A stretch of 64,000 nucleotides of DNA from Pseudomonas sp. UBA1879 (GCF_002338065.1 NZ_DDHJ01000003.1:1-64000); one strand, 5' to 3'; shown: positions 47,333 to 57,646, counted from the first letter of the stretch. Numbers and translations are program-made. The notes: generated by a model from the sequence alone, not told the origin.

Positions 47333-48796
47333 TCACGACGAACAACTGATCTCCAAATGCTTGCCCCAATCCGGCGGCCGTTGGGCATAGCTGTCCATCC
47401 CTTGCTGCGCCTCGAACGGCCTGCACAGCACCTTGTGCAACCGTCGAACTTCGCTGTAGTCGCCTTGTTCGGCAGCTTCAATGGCGCGTTGCGCGAGGTA
47501 GTTGCGCAGGATGTAAAGCGGGTTGACGGCGTGCATGCGCGTACGACGCTCATCCTGGCTGCTGGCGGGGTCGCGGGCGGTGCGCGCTGTATAGGCCTCG
47601 GCCCAGGCGTCGAAGCCGAGCAGGTCGACGAAGTCGTCGCGCAGTTGGCGGACGGCTACGTCGACGGCGTCTTCGCCCAATCGGCGGAAGAACAGGGTGT
47701 AGTCGACGCCACTGTTTTGCATCAATTGCAGCAGCCGAGCGATGAGGTCGGCGTCGCCATCTTCGGCCGTGGTCAGGCCCAAACGGCGTCCCATCAGGTC
47801 CAGATAGTGGGCCTGATACAGCGGCAGGAACAGGTCCAATGCTTCGCGCAGCGCTTCAACGCTGATGAAGGGGGTCAGGGCCTGGGCCAGCGCGCTGAGG
47901 TTCCACTGGCCGATCGGCACCTGATTGCTGAAGGAGTAGCGACCTTCGTGGTCGGAGTGGTTGCAGATGAAGTGCTGATCAAAGTCGTCAAGGAAGGCGA
48001 ACGGCCCAAAGTCGAAGGTGATCCCGAGAATCGACATGTTGTCGGTGTTCATCACGCCATGACAGAAGCCATAGGCCTGCCATTTGGCGATCAGCTCGGC
48101 CTGGCGCTCGACGATCACGCGGAACATCGCCAGATAGGGCTCGGGCTGTTCAAGGCACTCGGCGTAGTGCAAAGACAGTACGTGGTCGGCCAGCTGTTTC
48201 AGCTCGTCGTGCTGTTTGGTGTAGTAGAAATATTCGAGGCTGCCGAAGCGCACATGGCTTTGCGCGAGACGCAGCACCATCGCCGCCCGTTCTTGTGTCT
48301 CTCGCCAGACCGGCGTGCTGGAGCCGATTACGCAGCCTGCACGGCTCGTGGGAATGCCTAACGCATGCAGCGCTTCTGAGGCGAGAAATTCGCGAATCGA
48401 CGAACGCAACACGGCACGGCCATCGCCCATGCGCGAATAGGGCGTCTGCCCGGCGCCTTTGAGGTGCAGATCCCAATGCTCGCCAGCCTCGTTGTAGACC
48501 TCGCCCAACAGCAGGCCCCGGCCATCGCCAAGGCGCGGGTTGTACGACCCGAATTGGTGACCGGAATAGACCATCGCGCGCGGATCGGCTTCTTCCCACA
48601 GCTTGTGACCGCTGAACAACTCGGCGAATACCGGGGCTTCGGCTTGTGCAGGATCCAGATCCAGCAACGCCAACGCCGCATCGCTGGCGACCACGAGACG
48701 GGGTTCGGCGATGGGCTCAGGCAGCACGGACGTGGAAAACGCGTCGCCCAAGCGGGCGAAACGGTTGTCGAAGGTCAGTTCGTCGAGGGCTTTCAC
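47333..48796 (-). CDS. selO: Protein adenylyltransferase SelO (YdiU)
   Basis: Pseudokinase-fold enzyme of 487 residues that transfers AMP to Ser/Thr/Tyr of proteins in redox homeostasis. Typical stretches are MVYSGHQFGSYNPRLGDGRG, DLHLKGAGQTPYSR, and CHGVMNTDNMSILG with the catalytic DFGPF. The C-terminal ISCSS keeps the conserved redox Cys next to the end. GTG start with GGAG 7 bp upstream. Followed on the same strand order by the mscK-type channel gene upstream. Confidence 0.95.
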   Translation of the reverse strand: MKALDELTFDNRFARLGDAFSTSVLPEPIAEPRLVVASDAALALLDLDPAQAEAPVFAELFSGHKLWEEADPRAMVYSGHQFGSYNPRLGDGRGLLLGEVYNEAGEHWDLHLKGAGQTPYSRMGDGRAVLRSSIREFLASEALHALGIPTSRAGCVIGSSTPVWRETQERAAMVLRLAQSHVRFGSLEYFYYTKQHDELKQLADHVLSLHYAECLEQPEPYLAMFRVIVERQAELIAKWQAYGFCHGVMNTDNMSILGITFDFGPFAFLDDFDQHFICNHSDHEGRYSFSNQVPIGQWNLSALAQALTPFISVEALREALDLFLPLYQAHYLDLMGRRLGLTTAEDGDADLIARLLQLMQNSGVDYTLFFRRLGEDAVDVAVRQLRDDFVDLLGFDAWAEAYTARTARDPASSQDERRTRMHAVNPLYILRNYLAQRAIEAAEQGDYSEVRRLHKVLCRPFEAQQGMDSYAQRPPDWGKHLEISCSS

Positions 48797-48844
48797 AAGA
48801 CAGCTCCAGCAGAATGTCCGAGCATTCTGCTGGGTTTATCCCGC

Positions 48845-51800
48845 TCAGTCGAGCTTGGCTTCCGGCGGCTCGGGCACGTCTTTCGGCGCAGTCGGCACTG
48901 CAGTCGGCGAAGCCGGGGCTGCAACGGTCTTTTGCTCCTGCTCGATCGGCACCATCTTGTACTCCTGCCCCTGCATGTTCTTGAGGTAAACCTCCATCTG
49001 CCGGAACGAGATGTTGATGTGCTGCTTCTTGAATTCCTTGTTGATGAACCGGTTGATTTCATCGAGCACCGGGTTGCGGTCGCCCAGGTCGCGCACGTGC
49101 ATGCGCAGTTCATGATCCAGCGTGCTTTCGCCGAAGTTCAGGAAGTACACGATCGGCGCTGGCTCTTTGAGCACGCGCGGGTTCTCATTGGCGGCCTTGA
49201 TCAGCAGGCTGCGCACCAGGTCCAGGTCCGAACCGTAGTCCACGCCCAGCTTCAGCGTGACCCGGGTGATGGTGTCTGTGAGCGACCAGTTGATCAATTG
49301 CCCGGTGATGAACGTCTTGTTCGGGACGATGATGTCCTTGCGGTCGAAGTCGGTGATGGTGGTCGCGCGGATGCGAATCTTGCTGACCGTGCCCGACAGG
49401 TTGCCGATGGTGATGGTGTCGCCAATACGCACCGGGCGCTCGAACAAAATCATGATGCCGGAGATGAAGTTCGCGAAAATCTCCTGCATCCCGAAGCCCA
49501 GACCTACCGACAGCGCAGCCACCAGCCATTGCAACTTGTCCCAACTCACGCCGAGCGCTGACAGGGTCGAGACGAAGCCGACGCCGGCAATGATGTAGGA
49601 CAGCAGGGTGGTGGTCGCGTAGGCGCTGCCCTGCTTGAGGTTCAGCTTCGACAGCACGAACACCTCTAGCAGGCCCGGCAAGTTGCCCGCCAGGACGAAG
49701 GTGATGCCAATGATCACCAGGGCGCCGATAAGGTCGCCGAGGCTGATCGGCACCATGCTCATGGTCGCGCCGGTGCCGCTGGTGTACTCGTACAGGGTGA
49801 TGTTGTCGAGGTAGGAGAACACAGTGATCAGGTCGGCCCACACCAGGTACAGCGCGCCGATGAAGCCCGCGATCAGGGCCAGACGGATGAGGCGCAATGA
49901 CTGTTGGTTGACCTGTTCGATATCCAGTGTCGGTTCCTCGACCAGCGCCTCGCCTTCGCCCGCTTCTTTGGCAGCATTACGTTTCGCCAGAGCGCGCTGG
50001 TAGGCCAGACGCCGCGCTGCTACGCCAAGACCGCGAACGAAGGTCGCTTCGATCACCAGCCACAGCATCAGCAGGTACAAGGTGTCGATCAACCGATCAC
50101 TGAGTTTCAGCGCGGTGTAGTAGTAGCCAAAACACACTGCGATGAACAAGGCGACCGGCAATGCGGTGAACGCCAGCCCTACCGCGCGCCGGAACAGCGA
50201 GGCGCTTTCGTGGGTCGGGCTGGTCAGCAGCAGACGCGCCAGCAGCCAGGCCATCAACGCATAGCAGGTCAGGACGACGGCGATGCCGATCACGTCATCA
50301 GCCAGTGCCGAAGGCTCGTGCTCGGCGACGGCCACCACGGTGACCAGCGCCAGGACGACGAGGCCCAGGCGGCGAATCCAGCCTCGCAGAAATTCGACCT
50401 GGGATTTCTCCCAACGGAAATGCAACTGCGCCACACCGCCCGGCGCGAGGATGCGGTACGCGGTATAGAACACCAGCCAGGCCAGCGACAGCTGCAGCAG
50501 CGCGGCGCCGAGATTGATGTTTTGCTCCCGGGCATCGATCTGCAGTGCCAGCGCGCAAGATGCCAGCGCCAGCGACAGCGGCATCGCCAGCAGAACGTTG
50601 ATGATGATCGCCAGCGGCGTTTGCCACTGCCGATCACGCTTGAAGTGGCCGATGTCGGCATGCAGGCGGTTGAGCTTGTCGTACAGCGCGTCGCGCTTCC
50701 ACATCAGGCCGCCGATCACCAACAACAGAGGCAGAAAGATCAAGGGGCGCTGGGTCAGGCCATCGCTGAGCTCACTGAACGTCGAGGTCCACGGCAGGGT
50801 CGTGATCTGTTTCATCAAACGGGGCTGAACCCGCTCAAACCACTCCAGATCCAGCGGCTTGTTGCTGGGGATCCAGAACATCTGCTCGTCCAGCGTCTGA
50901 CGCAGGCTGATCGCCGTGCTGACCAGCTGCTTCTGGTTGAGTTGCAGGGTAATGGATTCGTTGAGCAATGCGCTCAGCTCGCGATTCAGCCGCTCCAGCA
51001 GGTCAGAGCGGGTCGTGGCCAGGTCCAGCAGGGTTTTGCGCAGGGCAGGCGTTACGTCTTCCGGCTTTTGAGTGGCGAGCAGGTTATCGACGTAAGTCGC
51101 CGGGTTGCTCATCTGCTCACGCTGTTGATTCACCTCGAACTGATACAGGCGAATGTCGGCAATTTCGTCCGCCAGCCCGCTGTCGAGCTTGAGCTTGGGC
51201 AGCGATTGTTTCTGTTTGTAGAGAATCTTGGAGAGCAGCAGGCTGCCGCTCAACACGTTGATCTGCTCGTCGAGGGCCGCGTCGGTTTGCGTGATGGCGT
51301 CAAGTTGCGTTTTGGTCTTGAGGTTCTGCTGGGTCAGCTCGTTCAGGCGATCAGTGCCGCGCAGCAGGTAGTCGGACAGCTTCAGGTTGGCTGCACTTTC
51401 GGTGGCAAGCAGGCTGCTGCCGCCGGCTTTCTGCGCTTCGATCGACAGCTGCGTCACGGTTTCCTGGGACTGTGCGCGGCGTTTGTCGTTGATCAGGGTC
51501 TGCAGGTCCTGGATTTCCTGGTCCTGGCGCGACACTTTTTCCGTTAGCAGATCGCGCTGACTGCCGCCCAAGTCCTGCAATTGGCTATTGCCGGCCAGTT
51601 CCTGGCGACGCAGGGCGATCAGGGCGTTGATCGAAGCCAGCTCGGCATTCAGCTGATTGCGCTGGTCATTGCTGATCGACTTGCCGCCGTCTTTGCCGGA
51701 CTTGAGGATGGCATTGATAGTCTGGATGCGAGTCTGACTGTTGCTGATTTCCGCTTGAGCCCGTTCGGGACGCGTCTGCGCGGTAATGGTCAGGCTGTTG

Positions 51801-52222
51801 GCGTCGTTCAACGCCTTCTGCAGATCGGCCTGCTGTGCGCTGCGCTGGCTGAGCAGCTGTTCAAGCTGCGGCACGTCTTGATTGGCGTAACGCTGGGCAA
51901 CCGGAACCGTCTTGCTGGCTTTGAGCTTGATCAACTCGCGCTGGTTTTCGCTGGTCTGTCTCGGGGCATCGGCCAATTGTTTCTTCAGGTCTTCCAGCTT
52001 TTGCTTGTTGTCCTTCTGGCTCGCGAGAAACCCAAGCGTCTGTTCCAGCACTTGCTGCAGCGCTTTCTGGTCATCGGGCGACAGTTTGCGATCGGCGATC
52101 TTGTCCAGACTCTGCTGAACGGCGTCGCTGCTCGGTGGAGGAGTGTCGGCGGCAAAGGCCGTGACGTTGGAAAGGCAAAGCCCCAGCAAGGCTGAGGCAA
52201 GAAAAGTACGCAGCGAGAACAT
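48845..52222 (-). CDS. mscK: Large mechanosensitive channel MscK/MscM type
   Basis: MscS-superfamily channel protein of 1125 residues relieving hypo-osmotic pressure. It has a signal peptide (about 1-26), a long periplasmic coiled-coil region (about 30-480), about 11 membrane helices, and the pore-lining and beta domains of MscS (LGVSWDKLQWLVAALSVGLG, FANFISGIMILFERPVRIGD) near 900-1000, ending in a Pro/Ala tail. The ATG at 52222 is chosen; a GTG two codons earlier is also open. Whether it is K-gated like E. coli MscK cannot be told. Confidence 0.9.
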   Translation of the reverse strand: MFSLRTFLASALLGLCLSNVTAFAADTPPPSSDAVQQSLDKIADRKLSPDDQKALQQVLEQTLGFLASQKDNKQKLEDLKKQLADAPRQTSENQRELIKLKASKTVPVAQRYANQDVPQLEQLLSQRSAQQADLQKALNDANSLTITAQTRPERAQAEISNSQTRIQTINAILKSGKDGGKSISNDQRNQLNAELASINALIALRRQELAGNSQLQDLGGSQRDLLTEKVSRQDQEIQDLQTLINDKRRAQSQETVTQLSIEAQKAGGSSLLATESAANLKLSDYLLRGTDRLNELTQQNLKTKTQLDAITQTDAALDEQINVLSGSLLLSKILYKQKQSLPKLKLDSGLADEIADIRLYQFEVNQQREQMSNPATYVDNLLATQKPEDVTPALRKTLLDLATTRSDLLERLNRELSALLNESITLQLNQKQLVSTAISLRQTLDEQMFWIPSNKPLDLEWFERVQPRLMKQITTLPWTSTFSELSDGLTQRPLIFLPLLLVIGGLMWKRDALYDKLNRLHADIGHFKRDRQWQTPLAIIINVLLAMPLSLALASCALALQIDAREQNINLGAALLQLSLAWLVFYTAYRILAPGGVAQLHFRWEKSQVEFLRGWIRRLGLVVLALVTVVAVAEHEPSALADDVIGIAVVLTCYALMAWLLARLLLTSPTHESASLFRRAVGLAFTALPVALFIAVCFGYYYTALKLSDRLIDTLYLLMLWLVIEATFVRGLGVAARRLAYQRALAKRNAAKEAGEGEALVEEPTLDIEQVNQQSLRLIRLALIAGFIGALYLVWADLITVFSYLDNITLYEYTSGTGATMSMVPISLGDLIGALVIIGITFVLAGNLPGLLEVFVLSKLNLKQGSAYATTTLLSYIIAGVGFVSTLSALGVSWDKLQWLVAALSVGLGFGMQEIFANFISGIMILFERPVRIGDTITIGNLSGTVSKIRIRATTITDFDRKDIIVPNKTFITGQLINWSLTDTITRVTLKLGVDYGSDLDLVRSLLIKAANENPRVLKEPAPIVYFLNFGESTLDHELRMHVRDLGDRNPVLDEINRFINKEFKKQHINISFRQMEVYLKNMQGQEYKMVPIEQEQKTVAAPASPTAVPTAPKDVPEPPEAKLD

Positions 52223-52258
52223 AGACACCGGGTCGAACGATCAGGAAAGAGGAGCAGT

Positions 52259-54001
52259 TTAGAGGAACAACCCGGGGCCCGGGCGGCTTCCTTCGGGGAA
52301 TCTGACGCCCACTTTGAGGATCTTGTTCCCTTCCATCACTGCAACTGTCCAGATAGTTCCGTTCCATTCGATCTGGTCGCCCACAATGGGCGCGCCACGA
52401 TTCTTCTGCATGATGAACTGGCTCAGCGGCATATTCTGATCCAGGCCGTCGAGCTTCAAACCGTACAACGCCGCGACAGCCCCGAGTTGAGCGTCTCCCT
52501 CGAGGACGAAGTCGCCGAAGAAGCGTAGATCCAGACCCCGCTGTGGCGCCTGACTGAACAGCTTGCCCAAGGCCGGAAGGTCATGTTCGTGGCCGATGAC
52601 GCACAGCAAGTCGCCTGTTTCCAGAACCGTACTACCCGACGGATGGAGCAGCTGTTGACCCCTGAACAGGGCCGCGATCCGGGTGCCCTCGGGCATTTTC
52701 AGCTCGCGAAGCGCTGCCCCAATGCACCATTTCTCCGCGCCCAGTCGATAAACGAACAGCTCCCATTCACTGGTCACGTGTACTTCCAGCGCCGCGCGGG
52801 AGATCGGCGCAGGGTCAGGCGGAACCGTCACCTTCAGCCATTTCGCCATCCACGGCAGGCTCGTGCCCTGCACCAACAGCGACACCAGCACGATAAAGAA
52901 CGCCAGGTTGAAGAACAGTTGCGCTTGCGGCAGGCCCGCCATCAATGGGAACACCGCCAGAATGATTGGCACCGCGCCACGCAGGCCGACCCAGGCAATA
53001 AAAGCCTTCTCACGCCTATGGAACACGCGAAACGGCAATAGGCCGGCGAGCACCGACAGCGGCCGCGCCACGAGGATCATCCACAGCGCCAGGCCCAGCG
53101 CAGGCAAGGCAATCGGCAGCAAGTCATGAGGCGTGACCAGCAGGCCCAACACCAAGAACATGCCGATTTGCGCAAGCCAGGCCATGCCGTCGAGCATGTG
53201 CAGGATGCCGTGGCGACTGCGAATCGGCTTGTTACCCAAGACCAGACCGCATAGATAGACCGCCAGAAAGCCGCTGCCGTGGATGGCGTTGGTCAGTGCG
53301 AAGACGGCCAGACCGCCTGCAATCACCAGAATCGGGTACAGGCCGTTGGCCAGGTTGATACGGTTGACGAGTTGCAACATCAGCCAGCCGCCGCCAAGAC
53401 CGATGATGGCGCCGATGCCGAACTCTTGAATCAGGTGGCCCAACAGGCTCCAGTGCAGGCCGGTCTGGCCGCTGGACAGCATGTCGATCAGGGTGACCGT
53501 CAGGAACACCGCCATCGGATCGTTGCTGCCGGATTCGATTTCGAGGCTGGCCGTCACCCGTTCGTTCAGGCCCTTGCCACCCAACAGCGAGAACACCGCG
53601 GCGGCGTCTGTGGAGCCAACGATGGCGCCAATCAACAGGCCTTGCACGATGCTCAGGTCGAACAGCCAGGCGGCGACCATGCCGGTCAACCCCGTGGTGA
53701 TCAACACGCCGACCGTGGCCAGGGATAAAGCAGGCCAGAGCGCTACGCGAAAACTCGCGACCCGCGTTCGCAGGCCACCGTCGAGCAGGATCACGGCCAG
53801 CGCAAGGTTGCCGACCAGATACGCCGTCGGGTAGTTATCGAAGATGATGCCGCCGCCATCGACCCCCGCTGCCATGCCGACCGCGAGGATGATGACCAGA
53901 ATCGGAATGCCCAGTCGCGACGATAGCGAACTGACCAGAATACTCGCGCCCACCAGCAACGCGCCGATCAGGAACAGGCTGTTGATGGTCGTCGCATCCA
54001 A
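52259..54001 (-). CDS. cvrA: Potassium/proton antiporter CvrA (NhaP2 type)
   Basis: CPA1-family cation/proton antiporter of 580 residues: 12-13 membrane helices (about 8-400) followed by a TrkA-C (RCK-C) domain (about 405-490) and a CorC/HlyC-like domain (to 580), the NhaP2 layout. I place the start at TTG 54001 (Met-Asp-Ala-Thr-Thr-Ile-Asn), with GGAG 8 bp upstream, matching the family N-terminus. The longer open frame adds 53 residues that derive from the intergenic hairpin region. Confidence 0.92.
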   Translation of the reverse strand: MDATTINSLFLIGALLVGASILVSSLSSRLGIPILVIILAVGMAAGVDGGGIIFDNYPTAYLVGNLALAVILLDGGLRTRVASFRVALWPALSLATVGVLITTGLTGMVAAWLFDLSIVQGLLIGAIVGSTDAAAVFSLLGGKGLNERVTASLEIESGSNDPMAVFLTVTLIDMLSSGQTGLHWSLLGHLIQEFGIGAIIGLGGGWLMLQLVNRINLANGLYPILVIAGGLAVFALTNAIHGSGFLAVYLCGLVLGNKPIRSRHGILHMLDGMAWLAQIGMFLVLGLLVTPHDLLPIALPALGLALWMILVARPLSVLAGLLPFRVFHRREKAFIAWVGLRGAVPIILAVFPLMAGLPQAQLFFNLAFFIVLVSLLVQGTSLPWMAKWLKVTVPPDPAPISRAALEVHVTSEWELFVYRLGAEKWCIGAALRELKMPEGTRIAALFRGQQLLHPSGSTVLETGDLLCVIGHEHDLPALGKLFSQAPQRGLDLRFFGDFVLEGDAQLGAVAALYGLKLDGLDQNMPLSQFIMQKNRGAPIVGDQIEWNGTIWTVAVMEGNKILKVGVRFPEGSRPGPGLFL

Positions 54002-54092
54002 GGGCGGTACTCCAGACAAAAGCAGAAATGAACGCATGCGTGGACTGACATGCAGTCCACGTGCCAAGGGATTTAACCCGTTGAATTGGCAG

Positions 54093-54137
54093 GCTGTCAA
54101 AGGCTTCTGCCAGTGGAGGGCTGAAGCCTTTGACAGC
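54093..54137. repeat. 15-bp-arm inverted repeat upstream of the toxin gene
   Basis: GCTGTCAAAGGCTTC (54093-54107) and GAAGCCTTTGACAGC (54123-54137) are exact complements around 15 bases. The element lies in the divergent gap between cvrA and the large toxin-like gene. It has no T-tract and no resemblance to the REP families seen elsewhere in the window. Confidence 0.7.
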
Positions 54138-54274
54138 GTGCTTCGAGGTGTGAGCCTCAATAGTTGCGCGCGATGCCATCAACAGGGCGTGCAGAGTGCG
54201 GTAATTATGTATCGCATGTTCGAATCTTCTATCGGTTAGCGTGGGGCCTCTGATCACTGACAAGGATGTCGACT

Positions 54275-57200
54275 ATGAAAAAGAATTTGGAGTCCTCCGC
54301 ATACACGATGCCGTCGCGCGTTCGGCAACGTAGCTTTTCGATTTTTCATCCACGGCCAGATCCTGAGGTAGATGAAGCTGCCGACGGCATCGGCTATGAA
54401 GTCGGGCCGCCCGGGGGAGAATGGCCGCAAATCGTGCCGATCGAAGACGGAGGGCATGACCCACACCACACTTTGCTGCTGACGGAGTTCTTGGCCAGCA
54501 AGGATTTAAGCTTCCCTTCCCCCAAAGCTTTCGCTCACGACAAGGCCAAGGCTTATGTTCTGGAGCATCTGGAGCTGGACATCGATCCCGATGACCTGAT
54601 CATTGCTACGCTCTACATCGACGCCGCCGACCAGGGCGATCAGAGGGCGAACCTTGCGTATTCGATGACGCTGACTGAAGCCCTGATGCGCAATTGGCAG
54701 CAGGAGGGCGATGGCCACTTCTACGATCATCTCGGAACGCTGGAGGACTGGCGGCTTGAAGGGTATCCCGCGGTCATTTCGGAAGAACCTCTGTCGCTCG
54801 ACCAGTGTTTTGCCTATGAAGCGATCTTCCGCAAGAACGTTCCCCAGCACTTCGACGGGTCCGCCCAGGTCCATCTGGACCCCAAACCCTTCAAGCGCTT
54901 CATTTGGGAGACTGATCTCCAGTCCCACTACGAGGAGCTGCTCAACGATTTCTGGGCCGCGCACAGGGATGACTATCACTTGTTCATCAAGGCTTCGCTT
55001 TTGCGGGCGGCCTACGTCCAGTATGAAGAAGGCTCGCTAGGTGACGAGGATAAGGCGCTTGTCCTCGACGCTTTAGGCTTGAAACCTGAACAAGCGTGGG
55101 AAACGTTGACGTTCGAGGCATTTCGGGACGCGCCTTTGAATTCACGGCACGTGACGATTCGCGAGCTCGACATTTATTGCTACACCGCCACCGACATCAT
55201 TGTGCTCAAGGATGAGCGCACTGAGAGATTGGTGATGTACATCCCCGGCAACTCGTCGCCGCTGCACGGTTTCGACGACATGGCCGCCTTGCGCGACTGG
55301 TTTGCGTTGCAATGTCGGTACACCGAGCGACGAACAGCGCTGGAAGGGCATTTTCGAGTCGAGGACGGGCCTGACGGCATCTTTCACAGCGGCCTGCAGT
55401 CGTCCCTCAAGGGATTGGGTGCCTACCCGAACTGGTTCATCGGCAATACGCATTACTGGAATCCCGCCACAGAAATCAACTTGGGCCCGGCGCTCTCCCC
55501 ATGGCCGTTTTCCCACTTCAGGAAAAATCTTCAGCTTCGACTGAAATCCGATGCAAAACGTTTGATCCGCAGTCGTGCGGATTACAACAAGGAAACGGCG
55601 GCGGAGATCCTGTCAGCCGCGATCAACCTCACCGGCGTGATCGCGATGGTGGTGCCAGGTTTGTGGGCGCCCCTCGCGGTGATGTCTGTGGCGCTGATCG
55701 GCCTGGGAGCCGATCAGGTGATCGAGGGGACTGTCGAAGAGCAACATGAAGGGGCAGGGCGGATTGTCTTTGGCGTTCTGAACGCGGTGCCCGCGCTCGC
55801 AGAAGGCGCTGGAAAGTTGCTCGGCGCGGCCGCGGTCAAAGGGGAGCCTGTCGCAGCAGGTGCAGCCGATGAGGTGGGGCAGAAAACCGCCGGTGCTAGC
55901 GACGAGGAACGTGCCGCCGCCTTGGCCGAAGCGGAACGCGCAGAAGCGCATGCGACGGAGGAGAAGCAAGCGCGTGCGACTGAGTCCGAAGATGAACGCG
56001 GGGCGCGACGGGATCAGGAGGAGCAGCGTCGAGCAGACCTGAGAGCGCATCACGCGGCCCAATTCGACGCTGTGAAAGCCTTTGGTGTCGAGCCGGCAGG
56101 GTTGCGCTCGCTGAGTCCTGCGCTGAGGGCTGATCTCGCCAGCTTCGAATATGTCGATGAACTGCCTACTGGCGGAGAGTGGAAAAGTCAGGATGAAGGA
56201 AACGTCTACAGCGTTCTTGACGACGCCTCCGGAAGTGACATCCATTTCGCTCGCGTCCACGCGAAAATCTACCGCGTGGAGTTTGTTGAAAATGCCCGCC
56301 AGTATCGGATCATTTCGACGAGCGATTCGACGCTCAAGGGACCGTACGTCAAAAAGCTAAAAGGCTATTACTCCGACATTGATGTCAGGCTCGGACTGCG
56401 GGGTGGGGACAGCTACGTACATGGGGGCGAACCTGTTCACGAGATCGCTCCGGTCAAAGAGGAAATTCCACTGGTACTCGCACAGCCGCCCCTGTTCGTG
56501 GAGATCCCGCTGGACGGTATCGAGGTACGGCCGGTGGTGGGCAATGACGGTCAGGCAATCGATCAGTTCTTCATTCCTAATCCATCGAAAGACGTTCGGG
56601 TGTCCTATGACGTGGATCTGGGTTGCTGGAAAAAGAACGCCGTCGAGTATCACTGGATGGACAACAACGGCGTCTGGAAATCCGGGACCGAAAGCAAGTT
56701 TCTCAAGGCCAGGAGCAAACTGCTGTCGCCGGTGAAAAGCGAGATTTATAAATTTCCGCGCGTGCCCGGCGTGGCAGAAGACGCACAGGCGGTGAACCGC
56801 ACCGTTCACCACGTCTGGCTAGGCAGCAGGCTTCCGGATGAACATTTGATCGCCGGGATGAAAGCCAACATGGAGACCAGCCCAGACCTCAGCTTCATTC
56901 TGCATATTCAGATTGATGACACTGCCATCGTTGATGGGGCCAGCCCGCAGGCTCAACTGCAGGCGGCGTTTGCGGGGCATCCGAATATGACCATTTCGAA
57001 CCTCGAAGAAGAGCCGTTCTTTGCCCATTTCAGGGAAAGCCCGCATACCGCCGAACCCTTCAACTACTTCCGTGAAGGCAGTGGCCAAAACTATGCAGCG
57101 GCATCGGACGTGTTGCGCTATTCGTTGTTGCATGAGTACGGCGGTATCTACATGGATTGCGACGACGTGATCAAGGTGTCGTTCGAGGGGCAAGCGCTGA

Positions 57201-57646
57201 ATGCGGGGCCGAACGATGTATTGATGGGGGAGGCTGTGTCGTCGTCGCGCATGGATTTCTTCGGTCCTGGCAACAGCCATTTTGCCAGTCATCCGGGTAA
57301 TCCTGTGCTGCGAGAGGTGCAGAACACCTTGTACGCGCGCTTCAAGGACGAACTCGATGCGCTTGTCAGCATGGAAGCAGACAAGTCTCAGGTGATCGAC
57401 GGGAAAAACCCTTACATGACCAAGGTGTTTTTTGTGACAGGGCCGCGCTTGTTGCTGGACACGCTGAAGAGCGTTCGCCCTGACTACGCGGCTTTGCTCG
57501 ACAATGCGCTTCATGCAAAACCGGGCGTTCTGTCGCTGACCTATCAGGAGTACGTGCTCGAGGCTGAGGACTTCTATGTCCCGTTCGGACGACGGCTGAA
57601 AATTACCGCCGGTGCCGAAAACTCGTGGCACTCGGCGGCCACTTGA
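54275..57646 (+). CDS. Large toxin: DUF6543-like N-terminus with TcdB-type glycosyltransferase
   Basis: 1123 residues if started at ATG 54275 (AAGGA 8 bp upstream; the ATG at 54266 touches that site). Residues about 60-430 resemble the dermonecrotic-toxin-like DUF6543 domain, including YCYTATDIIVLKDERTERLV and MYIPGNSSPLHGF. Residues 440-510 are hydrophobic (GVIAMVVPGLWAPLAVMSVA) and could insert in membranes. Residues 540-592 are a charged helix. The C-terminal third is a GT44-like domain: VHHVWLG (Trp848), then Asp945, Arg948, Tyr959 and the D961-C-D963 motif in LLHEYGGIYMDCDDV. These match TcdB D270, R273, Y284, D286 and D288 with identical spacing. A final NSWHS resembles the flexible-loop Trp. 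No signal peptide is seen. Function as a glycosylating toxin is inferred. Confidence 0.82.
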   Translation: MKKNLESSAYTMPSRVRQRSFSIFHPRPDPEVDEAADGIGYEVGPPGGEWPQIVPIEDGGHDPHHTLLLTEFLASKDLSFPSPKAFAHDKAKAYVLEHLELDIDPDDLIIATLYIDAADQGDQRANLAYSMTLTEALMRNWQQEGDGHFYDHLGTLEDWRLEGYPAVISEEPLSLDQCFAYEAIFRKNVPQHFDGSAQVHLDPKPFKRFIWETDLQSHYEELLNDFWAAHRDDYHLFIKASLLRAAYVQYEEGSLGDEDKALVLDALGLKPEQAWETLTFEAFRDAPLNSRHVTIRELDIYCYTATDIIVLKDERTERLVMYIPGNSSPLHGFDDMAALRDWFALQCRYTERRTALEGHFRVEDGPDGIFHSGLQSSLKGLGAYPNWFIGNTHYWNPATEINLGPALSPWPFSHFRKNLQLRLKSDAKRLIRSRADYNKETAAEILSAAINLTGVIAMVVPGLWAPLAVMSVALIGLGADQVIEGTVEEQHEGAGRIVFGVLNAVPALAEGAGKLLGAAAVKGEPVAAGAADEVGQKTAGASDEERAAALAEAERAEAHATEEKQARATESEDERGARRDQEEQRRADLRAHHAAQFDAVKAFGVEPAGLRSLSPALRADLASFEYVDELPTGGEWKSQDEGNVYSVLDDASGSDIHFARVHAKIYRVEFVENARQYRIISTSDSTLKGPYVKKLKGYYSDIDVRLGLRGGDSYVHGGEPVHEIAPVKEEIPLVLAQPPLFVEIPLDGIEVRPVVGNDGQAIDQFFIPNPSKDVRVSYDVDLGCWKKNAVEYHWMDNNGVWKSGTESKFLKARSKLLSPVKSEIYKFPRVPGVAEDAQAVNRTVHHVWLGSRLPDEHLIAGMKANMETSPDLSFILHIQIDDTAIVDGASPQAQLQAAFAGHPNMTISNLEEEPFFAHFRESPHTAEPFNYFREGSGQNYAAASDVLRYSLLHEYGGIYMDCDDVIKVSFEGQALNAGPNDVLMGEAVSSSRMDFFGPGNSHFASHPGNPVLREVQNTLYARFKDELDALVSMEADKSQVIDGKNPYMTKVFFVTGPRLLLDTLKSVRPDYAALLDNALHAKPGVLSLTYQEYVLEAEDFYVPFGRRLKITAGAENSWHSAAT

